This document shows positions 54,071 through 62,848 of a stretch of DNA of 64,000 bases, in pieces. The notes beneath the pieces are model-generated. The model had not been told where the DNA came from, made no database searches, and saw only the letters and a program-made list of their open reading frames with translations. How positions within the stretch are numbered: position 1 is the stretch's first letter; the number at the start of each line of letters is the position of its first letter. Made by a program: the position numbers and the translations under genes. Origin of the DNA: an uncultured Sphingomonas sp. (GTDB lineage Bacteria; Pseudomonadota; Alphaproteobacteria; Sphingomonadales; Sphingomonadaceae); assembly GCF_946478955.1 (NCBI RefSeq), contig NZ_CAMLDL010000007.1, forward strand, positions 1-64,000, given 5' to 3'.

Positions 54071-55384
54071 CTAGTCGATGGTCGGCAGAAGCTCGGCAAG
54101 CTTCCCGACGATTTCGTCAATATGTGATTTGGTCAGGATCAGCGGCGGCGAGAGGGCGACGATATCGCCCGTGACGCGGATCAGCAGTCCGTCATCAAAT
54201 GCCCGATGGAATAGTTCCATTGCCCGTTTGGTCGGGGCGCCGTCGCGGGGCGCTATCTCGATAGCCGCCATCAGGCCAATATTGCGGCAGTCGATGACGT
54301 TCCGAGCGCCCTTCAAGGAATGGGTCGCGTCTTCCCAATAGGCGCCGAGCTCAAACGCTCGCTCAAACAGGCCTTCGTCCCGATAGACGTCCAACGTTGC
54401 GATTGCCGCGGCGGCCGCGAGCGGGTGTCCGCTGTAGGTATAGCCATGGAAAAGCTCGATTCCGGCGGGACTGTTGTCGACTACCGTATCGTAAATTTCG
54501 CGCTTCACGGCCACGGCGCCCATCGGAACCGCTGCGTTGGTCAGGCCTTTGGCCATGGTGATAATGTCGGGCGTGACGCCAAAGGTTTCCGACGCGGTGA
54601 CGCCGCCCACGCGGCCGAACGCCGTTATGACCTCGTCAAAGATGAGCAGCAGGCCGTGTCGATCGCAAATCGCTCGCAGCCGCTGTAAATAGCCGACCGG
54701 CGGGACCAGTACGCCGGTCGATCCGGCAACAGGTTCGACGATCACGGCGGCGATCGTGTCGGCTCCGTTTAACGCGATTACCCGTTCCAGGTCGTCGGCA
54801 AAATCGGCGCCATAAGCCGGAAACCCGCGACTGAACGCGTTGCGGTCAAGGTCATGGGTGTGCCGAATATGGTCGACGCCGTTCAAAAGCGGTCCGAACT
54901 GGCGACGATTGTTGGCGATTCCTCCGACCGAAATGCCACCAAAGCCGACACCATGATATCCGCGCTCGCGCCCTATCAAGCGATACCGGCCGGCCTGGCC
55001 TCGGGCGCGTTGATAGGCGAGCGCAATTTTCAGAGCGGTATCGACAGATTCCGATCCGCTATTGGTGAAAAAGATGCGGTCGAGCCCGCCCGGCATGACA
55101 TCAGATAGCGCAGCGGCCGCCTCAAACGCCTTGGGGTGGCCAAGTTGGAAGGTGGGTCCATAATCCAGGTCTGCCGCCGCTGCCTGTACGGCCTCGACGA
55201 TCTTTGTTCGGCCATGGCCGGCGTTGACGCACCATAAGCCGCCGGTCGCATCGAGCACCTGACGCCCATCGGTAGAGCGATAATGCATGTCCTTCGCCGA
55301 CATGAACGTGCGGGGGTGCGCCTTGAACCCACGATTATCCGTGAAGGGCATCCAAAAGGCCGAGGCGTCATTAGGTGTGCGCAT
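54071..55384 (-). CDS. Omega-amino acid:pyruvate-type aminotransferase (class III)
   Basis: A 437-residue PLP enzyme: FWMPFTDNRGFKAHPRTFMSAKDMHYRSTDGRQVLDATGGLWCVNAGHG and GPTFQLGHPKAFEAAAAL are the hallmark of beta-alanine/omega-amino acid:pyruvate transaminases. LLIFDEVITAFGRVGG and PLP-Lys in IITMAKGLTNAAVPMGAVAVKREIYD are also present. Putrescine or another diamine could be its substrate. A LysR-type dyad lies 77-95 bases upstream. It leads a two-gene unit with the GabT-like gene. Confidence 0.9.
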   Translation of the reverse strand: MRTPNDASAFWMPFTDNRGFKAHPRTFMSAKDMHYRSTDGRQVLDATGGLWCVNAGHGRTKIVEAVQAAAADLDYGPTFQLGHPKAFEAAAALSDVMPGGLDRIFFTNSGSESVDTALKIALAYQRARGQAGRYRLIGRERGYHGVGFGGISVGGIANNRRQFGPLLNGVDHIRHTHDLDRNAFSRGFPAYGADFADDLERVIALNGADTIAAVIVEPVAGSTGVLVPPVGYLQRLRAICDRHGLLLIFDEVITAFGRVGGVTASETFGVTPDIITMAKGLTNAAVPMGAVAVKREIYDTVVDNSPAGIELFHGYTYSGHPLAAAAAIATLDVYRDEGLFERAFELGAYWEDATHSLKGARNVIDCRNIGLMAAIEIAPRDGAPTKRAMELFHRAFDDGLLIRVTGDIVALSPPLILTKSHIDEIVGKLAELLPTID

Positions 55385-55460
55385 TCCAATCCCCGCTTAG
55401 TCTTGTCTCAAACCTAACGGGCCTGGCGCCAGGCGGCCATTCGAAAGCTGGCGCACCAAC

Positions 55461-55479
55461 CTATCGGAAAAGCCGATAG
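55461..55479. promoter_or_regulatory. Candidate LysR-type operator, CTATCG-N7-CGATAG
   Basis: A perfect dyad, CTATCGGAAAAGCCGATAG, between the divergent transaminase gene and the porin gene. It contains the T-N11-A core of LysR-type sites with full symmetry. A close copy lies at 62692-62709, over the start of the LysR gene of this same cluster. Confidence 0.6.
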
Positions 55480-55596
55480 CCATAAGCCTGATAAATCCCG
55501 TTGCCGCCTGAGAGGAAAAAGACATGATACATTCCGCACAACAAGGGGCCCTGCGCGTCAGCGATGCGACGGGAAACTGATAGTGGGGGAGATGTC

Positions 55597-56349
55597 ATGA
55601 AATTTCGTATTGGATTTGCGGCGCTTGCGTTGCCGCTGGCAATGATTGCCACCACGGCGCAGGCCCAGGACCAGCCGGTGGCGGCCGAAGCAGCGACTGC
55701 CGCTGATGATGCGGCCGCTGACGAGGCAAGCGGGCCCTGGGAAATTGATGCCGAACTCGGCGTCCATTCCGACTATCGGTTCCGCGGCATCTCACTGTCG
55801 AACAAGGACCCTGAGATCACAGCCGAATTATCGGTCAGCCATGAATCCGGATTTTACGGGACATTGTGGGCGTCCAACGTCGACCTTGACGGCAGCAAAG
55901 CGGACGAGGTGGAGCTTGACGTGTCGGCCGGGTGGTCAAAGGATGTAGGTCCTGTCAATCTTGACGTCGGTGCGGTCTATTATCTTTATCCGAGCAACGG
56001 CGACTTCAATTACATCGAGCTCTATGCGTCTGCGGGCTACGCAATTGGTGAAGGGGAGGTCCGCGCCGGATTTTCCTATGCGCCGAGCCAAGACAATATC
56101 GGCAACAAGTCGAACCGCTATTATTTTGCATCGTTCGATATGCCGCTCGGTGACACGCCGCTGTCAGCGCACGGATCGTTCGGCATTGAAGACGGCGCGT
56201 TCGCCGACAAGAAGCGGGATTGGTTGATTGGGGTCAGCGCTGACGTCGGTGCCGGCTTCACGGCGACGCTCGATTATGTCGACACTGCGCGCGCCTACAC
56301 GCCACTCGGCAATGCAACGGTGGTTGCCCGGTTGACCAAGTCTTTCTAG
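55597..56349 (+). CDS. TorF family putative porin
   Basis: A 250-residue outer-membrane protein. Signal peptide MKFRIGFAALALPLAMIATTAQA is followed by an Ala-rich acidic linker (AEAATAADDAAADEASG). The barrel domain has ELGVHSDYRFRGISLSNKDPEITAELSVSHESGFYGTLWASNVDL and ends in Phe (TKSF), which BAM recognises. This is the Gcw_chp/TorF domain, common in sphingomonads. Placed at the head of polyamine genes, it might admit the substrate. Confidence 0.9.
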   Translation: MKFRIGFAALALPLAMIATTAQAQDQPVAAEAATAADDAAADEASGPWEIDAELGVHSDYRFRGISLSNKDPEITAELSVSHESGFYGTLWASNVDLDGSKADEVELDVSAGWSKDVGPVNLDVGAVYYLYPSNGDFNYIELYASAGYAIGEGEVRAGFSYAPSQDNIGNKSNRYYFASFDMPLGDTPLSAHGSFGIEDGAFADKKRDWLIGVSADVGAGFTATLDYVDTARAYTPLGNATVVARLTKSF

Positions 56350-56401
56350 CTTCGGACACGGCGGGAAGGCATTACAGCTTTCCCGCCGACAGGGACCATA
56401 A

Positions 56402-57751
56402 ATGACAATCGATCTTGCAAGCTGGATCAAGGAACGCGGCATCGCGGAGGTCGAGTGCATTGTTCCGGACATGAACGGCATTCAGCGCGGCAAGGTTCTG
56501 CCGGCCGACAAGTTTCTGAAAAGCTTTGCCGATCGTACGCTGCGCATTCCGAGTAGCGTTTTCATCGTGACGGTCATGGGCGAATATCCCGATGACGTGA
56601 ACGATATCGTGCCGGATTTTGACCCCGACTATATGTTGATTCCGGACGCGTCGACGATCCGTGAGGCACCCGGCTTTCGAAATCCCACCGCCTATGTGAT
56701 CGCCGATGCGGTGAAGGCGGACGGCAAGCCCGTCACCATCGCCCCGCGAGAAGTGCTGAAAAAGGTTCTGGCGCTTTATGACAAGCGCGGGTGGAGGCCG
56801 GTGATCGCGCCGGAGTTGGAATTTTATCTCGTTTCCAAGAATCTCGACGCGGATATCCCATTGGTTCCGCCCACCGGCCGGTCAGGTCGCGCGGAAACGG
56901 CGAGTCAGCCCTTCGGGCTAGAGGCGCTCAATGAGTTCGAAGATATCATCGAACACATTTATGATTTCTCCGAGCGAGCCAACATCAACATCGACACGAT
57001 GATTCATGAGGCCGGTGCCGCGCAGCTGGAGGTCAACTTCGTGCATGGCGACCCGCTCGCGCTGGCCGATGAAGTGCTGCTTTTCAAGCGCATTATGCGG
57101 CAGGTGGCGCTGGAACATGGCGTCTATGGGACATTTCTGGCCAAGCCGATGTCTGATCAGCCGGGAAGCGCGATGCATATCCACCAGTCGATTGTCGACG
57201 TCGATAATGGCCGCAACGTCTTTTCCACCCCCAATGGCCGGGACAGCGCGCTGTTCCGTAGCCATATCGCCGGTCTTGTTCGTCTGCTGCCGCAGGTTGC
57301 GCCGCTATTTGCGCCCAATGTGAACAGCTATCGCCGGATGCGACCCGACACGTCGGCGCCAGTTAATGTCCAGTGGGGAAGCGACAACCGATCCTGCGGC
57401 CTGCGTATTCCTGTATCTGATCCGGCCAACCGCCGTGTCGAAAACCGCCTGGCGGGCGCCGATGCCAATCCCTACCTTGCCATCGCCGCGTCGCTGATAT
57501 GTGGCTACATCGGCATGGTGGAACGGATGCAGCCGCCCAAGAGCATTTCCGGAAATGCCTATAATCGCGCCCGCACCCTGCCGCGAACTTTGGAAGGTGC
57601 GCTCGATAAGTTCAGTCATTGCAAACCGGTGCGTAATTATCTGGGCGAAGACTTTTTCGAAGTGTTCTACGCCATCAAGGAAGCGGAACTTTTCGCCTAT
57701 CAATCGGTGATCAGCTCGTGGGAGCGCGAACATCTCCTTTTGAAGGTGTAA
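56402..57751 (+). CDS. Glutamine synthetase family protein (gamma-glutamylputrescine synthetase-like), first copy
   Basis: A 449-residue enzyme with glutamine synthetase fold: the nucleotide-binding ELEFYLVSKNL, the metal/glutamate HEAGAAQLEVNF region, SAMHIHQSIVDV, and NVNSYRRMRPDTSAPVNVQWGSDNRSCGLRIPVSDPANRRVENRLAGADANPYLA. The gene lies next to a PuuB-like oxidase, so gamma-glutamylation of putrescine is the likely reaction (PuuA step). The start ATG at 56402 gives the family N-terminus. Three bases separate its stop from puuB. Confidence 0.88.
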   Translation: MTIDLASWIKERGIAEVECIVPDMNGIQRGKVLPADKFLKSFADRTLRIPSSVFIVTVMGEYPDDVNDIVPDFDPDYMLIPDASTIREAPGFRNPTAYVIADAVKADGKPVTIAPREVLKKVLALYDKRGWRPVIAPELEFYLVSKNLDADIPLVPPTGRSGRAETASQPFGLEALNEFEDIIEHIYDFSERANINIDTMIHEAGAAQLEVNFVHGDPLALADEVLLFKRIMRQVALEHGVYGTFLAKPMSDQPGSAMHIHQSIVDVDNGRNVFSTPNGRDSALFRSHIAGLVRLLPQVAPLFAPNVNSYRRMRPDTSAPVNVQWGSDNRSCGLRIPVSDPANRRVENRLAGADANPYLAIAASLICGYIGMVERMQPPKSISGNAYNRARTLPRTLEGALDKFSHCKPVRNYLGEDFFEVFYAIKEAELFAYQSVISSWEREHLLLKV

Positions 57752-57753
57752 TC

Positions 57754-59025
57754 GTGGCCAGCCACGCGCCGTCGCTCTATGCGGCGACCGCCAACCAGTT
57801 TCCTCAGCAGTCGCCATTGGCGGGCGACACCTGGGCGGACGTCGTTGTGGTCGGCGGCGGTTTGACGGGGTTATCAACCGCGCTCGCGGCCGCCGAAGCG
57901 GGGCACAAGGTCGTGTTGCTCGAGGCACAGCGGATCGGCTGGGGCGCGTCGGGCCGGAACGGCGGTCAGTTGATTCCCGGTTTGCGCAAGGGTGCGGTGG
58001 AACTGGTGGCAATGTTCGGTGAGGAAAAGGCGCGCGACCTTTTGACGCTGGCAAACTCCGCCGGTGGCAAGGTGCGCGACCTCATCGCCCACCACGCCAT
58101 TCAATGCGACCTTCGCGATGGACATTTCTATGCAGCGGTAAAACCGTCCCACCTCCGCCATATGGAGGAGGAGCACCGGCTTCTCGAACGTCTGCTCGGT
58201 TATGAAGGCGGCTCCATGGTCGCCAAGGGCGAGGTGGCGGATCATGTTGCAACCGACGCCTATGTTGGCGGGTATTACGACCGCAACGGCGGCCATATCC
58301 ACCCGCTTAACTATGCGCTCGGATTGGCACAGGCGGCAGTCGACGCCGGGGTGCACATCCATGAACAGACGGCCGCTCTGGAAATGGATCATGGTCGCCC
58401 GGTGCGGGTGAAGACGGAACGCGGTACGGTCTATGCCAGTCATGGCGTGCTTGCCTGCGACGCTTTCATGTACAGCATCGAGCCTAAGCTCGCCCGTATG
58501 ACGATGCCGGTGGCCAATTATCAGGTGGCGACGGAGGTTCTGGGGCACGACCGGATCGCGCAGATGTTCCCCAGCGGCGCGGCGGTGGCCGATAGCCGGT
58601 TCGTCCTCAATTATTACCGGCCCAGCGGCGACCACCGCCTGATTTTCAGCGGCGGTGAAAAATATACGCCGACGCCGCCCGCCGATATCGAAGCTTTTGT
58701 TCGCCCGCATTTGGAAAGCGTGTTTCCGCAATTAAGGGGCGTCGGCGTCGATTTCGCGTGGGGCGGGATTGTCGGTGTTACCATGAACCGACTGCCGCAA
58801 TTCGGACGGATCGGTAACAGCTATTATGCCCATGGTTGGTCGGGCCACGGCCTCATGCTCACGACGCTTGCGGGCGATATGATCGTGCAGGCTATGCACG
58901 GCGGTGCGGCCAACTTCGACCTGTTCGCCTCACTTCCCGCCAAACCATTTCCCGGCGGCCGCCTGCTCCGCTATCCGCTTTATGTCGCGGCCATGTTGTC
59001 ATTCGCGCTCAGGGATCGGCTGTGA
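57754..59025 (+). CDS. puuB: FAD-dependent oxidoreductase (gamma-glutamylputrescine oxidase, PuuB-like)
   Basis: A 423-residue flavoprotein beginning ADVVVVGGGLTGLSTALAAAEAGHKVVLLEAQRIGWGASGRNGGQLIPGLRKG, the DAO-type FAD site with PuuB-style GASGRNGGQ. C-terminal GGIVGVTMNRLPQFGRIGNSYYAHGWSGHGLMLTTLAGDMI is the matching signature. It would oxidise gamma-glutamylputrescine to the aldehyde with release of ammonia and peroxide. The start is GTG at 57754; 57718 would lie inside puuA. Its stop shares a base with the next ATG. Confidence 0.85.
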   Translation: MASHAPSLYAATANQFPQQSPLAGDTWADVVVVGGGLTGLSTALAAAEAGHKVVLLEAQRIGWGASGRNGGQLIPGLRKGAVELVAMFGEEKARDLLTLANSAGGKVRDLIAHHAIQCDLRDGHFYAAVKPSHLRHMEEEHRLLERLLGYEGGSMVAKGEVADHVATDAYVGGYYDRNGGHIHPLNYALGLAQAAVDAGVHIHEQTAALEMDHGRPVRVKTERGTVYASHGVLACDAFMYSIEPKLARMTMPVANYQVATEVLGHDRIAQMFPSGAAVADSRFVLNYYRPSGDHRLIFSGGEKYTPTPPADIEAFVRPHLESVFPQLRGVGVDFAWGGIVGVTMNRLPQFGRIGNSYYAHGWSGHGLMLTTLAGDMIVQAMHGGAANFDLFASLPAKPFPGGRLLRYPLYVAAMLSFALRDRL

Positions 59026-60383
59026 TGCACGGGCCGAGGATATCCGACATCGCGATTGCAACCATGTTGGCGGCCGAACGAGAGCTGTTCATTGAGCGCA
59101 ACCCGAAGTCGGCTGCGCTGGCCAAACAGGCAGAGCGCCATTGGCATCGCGGGGTCCCGTTTCACTGGATGCTTGACTGGGGCACGCCGTTCCCGCTGTT
59201 CGCCGTGCAGGCAGAGGGCGCCGAACTGTGGGACGTTGATGGCCATCGTTACGACGATTTCTGCCTGGGCGACACCGGATCCATGTTTGGTCATTCGCCA
59301 AGGCCAGTCGCCGATGCTGTTGCGCGCCAGGCGCACCATGGCCTGACCTATATGCTGCCGACGCCGGATGCGGTGGTGGTTGCGGACGAGTTGGCCAAAC
59401 GGTTCAAGCTACCCTTCTGGCAAGTCACATCCAGCGCGAGCGAGGCGAATCGGGCGGTCATTCGCTGGTGTCGAGCCATTACCGGCCGCGACAAGATCCT
59501 GATCTTCAACGGCTGCTACCACGGCGCAGTCGATGATGTGTTCGTCGACCTGCGTGATGGCGTGCCAGAACTTCGCAAGAGTCTTGTTGGTCAGGTCTAT
59601 GATGTGCGCGAGCACACGGTTGTGGTGGAATTCAATGACCTGTCGGCGCTCTCGGCGGCGCTCGCCAAGGACGATGTCGCGTGCGTGCTGACCGAACCCG
59701 CGCTCACCAACGTCGGCATGGTCCTTCCTGATCCTGGCTACCTCGACGCGATGCGCGACCTCTGCGCGCGGCATGGCACATTGCTGGTGTTCGACGAGAC
59801 CCACACAATTTCGACTGGTTATGGTGGCCACACCGGCACATATGGTCCAATTCCCGACCTGTTCGTGTTGGGCAAGCCGGTTGCCGGCGGCGTCCCCTGC
59901 GCGGTCTATGGATTTTCCGCGCCGGTCGCGGACCGCATGGAGCGGGTGCGCAGCGATGGCGAAACCGGCCATTCGGGCATTGGCACGACGCTTTCGGCGA
60001 ACGCACTGGCGCTGGCCGCCATGCGTGCCTGTCTGACCGAGGTGATGACGCCCGCCGCCTACGCCCACATGCTAACCTTGTCGGCGGCACTCGCGGACCG
60101 GTTGCGGGCTGTCGCGGTCAGAAACCGGATGGACTGGCACGTCAGCCATATCGGGTCGCGGGGCGAATTCATCTGCTCAGGCTACCCGCCACGCAACGGG
60201 ACAGAGGCGCGCGCCGCGATGCAGGGTCCGCTTGAGCTTGCGCTTCACCTCTACCTCATCAATCGCGGCGTCCTGATCGCGCCATTTCACAACATGACCT
60301 TGGTCAGCCCCGCAACAAGTCTGCAGCAGGTTGATCGCCTCGCTTCGGTATTGGACGACTGCCTACAAACCCTTATCGGATGA
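59025..60383 (+). CDS. Class III aminotransferase (GSA-aminomutase-like), function unclear
   Basis: A 452-residue PLP enzyme: GTPFPLFAVQAEGAELWDVDGHRYDDFCLGDTGSMFGHSP, VTSSASEANRAVIRWCRAITGRDKILIFNGCYHGA, LLVFDETHTISTGYGG and a PLP-Lys in LFVLGKPVAGGVPCAVYGFS. This order is closest to glutamate-1-semialdehyde aminomutase-like enzymes, but the haem gene is unlikely in this setting; a polyamine-derived substrate is more likely. The ATG overlaps the puuB stop by one base. The stop overlaps the next GS-like gene by four bases. Confidence 0.85.
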   Translation: MHGPRISDIAIATMLAAERELFIERNPKSAALAKQAERHWHRGVPFHWMLDWGTPFPLFAVQAEGAELWDVDGHRYDDFCLGDTGSMFGHSPRPVADAVARQAHHGLTYMLPTPDAVVVADELAKRFKLPFWQVTSSASEANRAVIRWCRAITGRDKILIFNGCYHGAVDDVFVDLRDGVPELRKSLVGQVYDVREHTVVVEFNDLSALSAALAKDDVACVLTEPALTNVGMVLPDPGYLDAMRDLCARHGTLLVFDETHTISTGYGGHTGTYGPIPDLFVLGKPVAGGVPCAVYGFSAPVADRMERVRSDGETGHSGIGTTLSANALALAAMRACLTEVMTPAAYAHMLTLSAALADRLRAVAVRNRMDWHVSHIGSRGEFICSGYPPRNGTEARAAMQGPLELALHLYLINRGVLIAPFHNMTLVSPATSLQQVDRLASVLDDCLQTLIG

Positions 60384-61777
60384 TGACCATGACAAAGCCG
60401 CCCCGCAGTTCAAACAAGATTGCCGCCAAGTCGGAAGCAGAAGCCTTCTTCCAGGCAAACCCCGACATTGATGCGGTCGACATCATCTTCACCAACATGT
60501 CGGGCGTTCCGCGCGGGAAGCGCCTTCGCCAGCATGAGGCGCTGGCCGTGTATGACAATGGGCGCTTTCTTCCGGGATCGGTGTTGGTCGTTGACATCAC
60601 GGGACGCGATACGGAGGAAACCGGATTGGTGTGGGAAGATGGCGATGCGGACCGCAGCTGTCTGCCCGTTCCGGGCACGTTGGTCCGCGCGCCCTGGCTG
60701 GGTGACAAGGCGGCGCAATTCACAACCAGCTATTATGAGCTGGATGGAACACCAAGCGACCTTGACCCGCGGCATGTCTTGGGGCGGGTGATCGACCGGC
60801 TGGCAGAGGAGGGTTTGACCCCCGTCGTCGCGGTGGAGCTGGAATTTTTCCTGCTGGAAATGGACAGTGGCCGACCGGTTATCGCGCGGGGGCTGACGAC
60901 CGGCGAAAAGCCCATCGGAAATGATTGCTACAGCCTCCGTGAGCTCGAAGATTTCAAGCCCTTCTTCGACGATCTTTACGCGGCCTGCGATGCGCAGGAT
61001 GTGCCATTGGAATCGGGCATCAGTGAATATGCACCGGGCCAATTCGAGCTGACGCTGCGTCATAAGGCAGATGCGCTTCGCGCCGCCGATGACGCGGTGA
61101 TGTACAAGCGGATCGTGAAAGGCGTTGCCGCAAAGCACGGTATGATCGCCAGCTTCATGGCCAAGCCATTCGCATCAGAAGCCGGGAACGGCATGCATCT
61201 TCATGTTTCAATGGCCGACGAGGGCGGCAACAACAGGTTTGCAAGCGACGATCCGGAAGGGTCGCCGATGCTGCGTCATGCCATCGGCGGCATGAAGGCG
61301 ATGCTTGGGGAGTCGATGGCGATCTTTGCTCCCAATGCCAACAGCTACCGCCGGTTCAAGGCCAACAGCTACGCCCCGGTTGCGCCGACATGGGGCGTCA
61401 ACAACCGCACGGTCAGCTTGCGCGTTCCGGCCGGCCCTCCCGCGTCACGCCATGTCGAACATCGGGTTTGCGGGGCGGACGCCAATCCCTATCTGGCGGT
61501 GGCGGCACTTCTTGCCGCCATGCATCACGGCATCACCAACCAAATTGATCCGGGGCCCGCGATTGTCGGCAACGGATATGACCAGGCGCCGGACGACGCG
61601 CGCCTGCCCAATCATTGGGCGTCAGCGATTGAGGCGTTAAAGAATTCGGATCGCTTACGGGGTTATTTGGGCGACCGGTTCGTCACCCAATATTGCACCG
61701 TGAAAGAAGTCGAGATGGCCCGCTTCATGGCCGAAGTGACCCAGCTCGACTATGACTGGTATTTGCATAACGCCTGA
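60380..61777 (+). CDS. Glutamine synthetase family protein (gamma-glutamylpolyamine synthetase-like), second copy
   Basis: A 465-residue member of the same family as the first copy, with VELEFFLLEMDSG, AGNGMHLHVSMADE, NANSYRRFKANSYAPVAPTWGVNNRTVSLRVP and HRVCGADANPYLAVAALLAAMHH. The two copies are only distantly alike, suggesting different amine substrates (for example putrescine and spermidine). ATG at 60380 overlaps the preceding stop (ATGA). Confidence 0.88.
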   Translation: MMTMTKPPRSSNKIAAKSEAEAFFQANPDIDAVDIIFTNMSGVPRGKRLRQHEALAVYDNGRFLPGSVLVVDITGRDTEETGLVWEDGDADRSCLPVPGTLVRAPWLGDKAAQFTTSYYELDGTPSDLDPRHVLGRVIDRLAEEGLTPVVAVELEFFLLEMDSGRPVIARGLTTGEKPIGNDCYSLRELEDFKPFFDDLYAACDAQDVPLESGISEYAPGQFELTLRHKADALRAADDAVMYKRIVKGVAAKHGMIASFMAKPFASEAGNGMHLHVSMADEGGNNRFASDDPEGSPMLRHAIGGMKAMLGESMAIFAPNANSYRRFKANSYAPVAPTWGVNNRTVSLRVPAGPPASRHVEHRVCGADANPYLAVAALLAAMHHGITNQIDPGPAIVGNGYDQAPDDARLPNHWASAIEALKNSDRLRGYLGDRFVTQYCTVKEVEMARFMAEVTQLDYDWYLHNA

Positions 61778-61797
61778 CACGGACGGCGACGCGGGCT

Positions 61798-62694
61798 TCA
61801 TCGCCGGTTCTGGTACACGGTTTCCATGAACAGGTTGGCCGCTTCGCTATGGTGGGTAAGGCGCCGCCAAGCGATGCCGATGTCGACGGTCGGCAGGCTC
61901 TCACGCGTGCGCTTCGCGATCACGCGGTCGCCTTCCAGGCTCCATGGTCGGTAAAGCAGGTCCGGCAGCAGGGTGATGCCTGAACCAGTGCCGACCAGGC
62001 TGCGCACCCCTTCCATCGAGCTGGTGCGATAGGCGACACGCGGCGGGTGGTCGAACTTCGACCAGATGCCGTCGATCAATCCATCCAGCTCATCGAGATT
62101 GAGCGCGACAATCGGTTCATTTTCTAGATCCGCCAGCGCCAGCCCGTCGCTGTCCGCCAGCGGATGCGACGGAGCGAGCCATGCGCGGCATTCGGATCGG
62201 ATCAATACTTCATGATCAATGGCGTCACGCTGCTCAAGATTGGACACCATTAGTAGCGCAAGGTCGAGTTCGCCGTTGACCAGCATATGCTCGATGTAAG
62301 CCCGCTTGTCCTCGACAAGCTGGATTTCGATGCGCGGGAACAGCCGGTGGAAACGGCTGATCTGGTCCGACAGGAAATAGCCCGTGACGACCGGTGAAAC
62401 GCCGATGCGTATTTTGCCCTCGGTCTGGTCCTTGTCCCGTCCGACGCCGCCGGCCATGTCGGCAATCGCGCCGATAATCGACCGGGCATGGCGCAAGAAC
62501 TGATGCCCTTCGCGGGTCAAGGTCACGCCCTTGGGATGACGATGGAAAAGGGTAACGCCGGTTTCCAGTTCCAATGTGCGGATCGCGTCTGTCACCGCCG
62601 ACTGGGAAATGCCGACGGCATTTGATCCGCCCGACACCGATCGCGCCTCTGCAACAGCGATGAAATAGCGAATCTGGCGAAAGGTGATGTTCAT
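61798..62694 (-). CDS. LysR family transcriptional regulator
   Basis: A 298-residue LysR protein. The HTH lies in FRQIRYFIAVAEARSVSGGSNAVGISQSAVTDAIRTLELETGVTLFHRHPKGVTLTREG, with the LysR substrate domain following (RIGVSPVVTGYFLSDQISRFHRLFPRIEIQLVE). ATG at 62694 is chosen because the conserved HTH begins right after it. It is divergent from the polyamine-binding protein gene. A dyad overlaps its start, and the same element occurs at 55.4 kb, so it probably controls the polyamine cluster. Confidence 0.92.
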   Translation of the reverse strand: MNITFRQIRYFIAVAEARSVSGGSNAVGISQSAVTDAIRTLELETGVTLFHRHPKGVTLTREGHQFLRHARSIIGAIADMAGGVGRDKDQTEGKIRIGVSPVVTGYFLSDQISRFHRLFPRIEIQLVEDKRAYIEHMLVNGELDLALLMVSNLEQRDAIDHEVLIRSECRAWLAPSHPLADSDGLALADLENEPIVALNLDELDGLIDGIWSKFDHPPRVAYRTSSMEGVRSLVGTGSGITLLPDLLYRPWSLEGDRVIAKRTRESLPTVDIGIAWRRLTHHSEAANLFMETVYQNRR

Positions 62695-62760
62695 CGGTTT
62701 TTTCGATAGCTCACGGGACGCATAATAGACTGGCGCGCGCCGCGATAGAGCTTTTGATAG
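62692..62760. promoter_or_regulatory. Candidate LysR-type operator region with several half-sites
   Basis: CATCGGTTTTTTCGATAG (62692-62709), read on the minus strand, gives CTATCG-N7-CGAT, which resembles the dyad at 55461-55479. Further half-sites CGATAG (62743-62748) and TGATAG (62755-62760) lie 12 bases apart. This layout fits LysR regulatory regions with a recognition site and additional activation sites. It sits in the divergent promoter area of lysR and the binding-protein gene. Confidence 0.55.
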
Positions 62761-62848
62761 CGCCGTAATAAGACTTGCGGTGACACGCGCGCGGCGTAGC
62801 CTGCGAACGACATTCCGGCAGAGTCGAAACAAAGGGGAGAGCAAGCGC

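Noticed and set aside
58836..59024. Longer N-terminus for the GSA-aminomutase-like transaminase
   Set aside because: It would overlap the C-terminus of puuB by nearly 190 bases; the ATG overlapping the puuB stop gives the family start.
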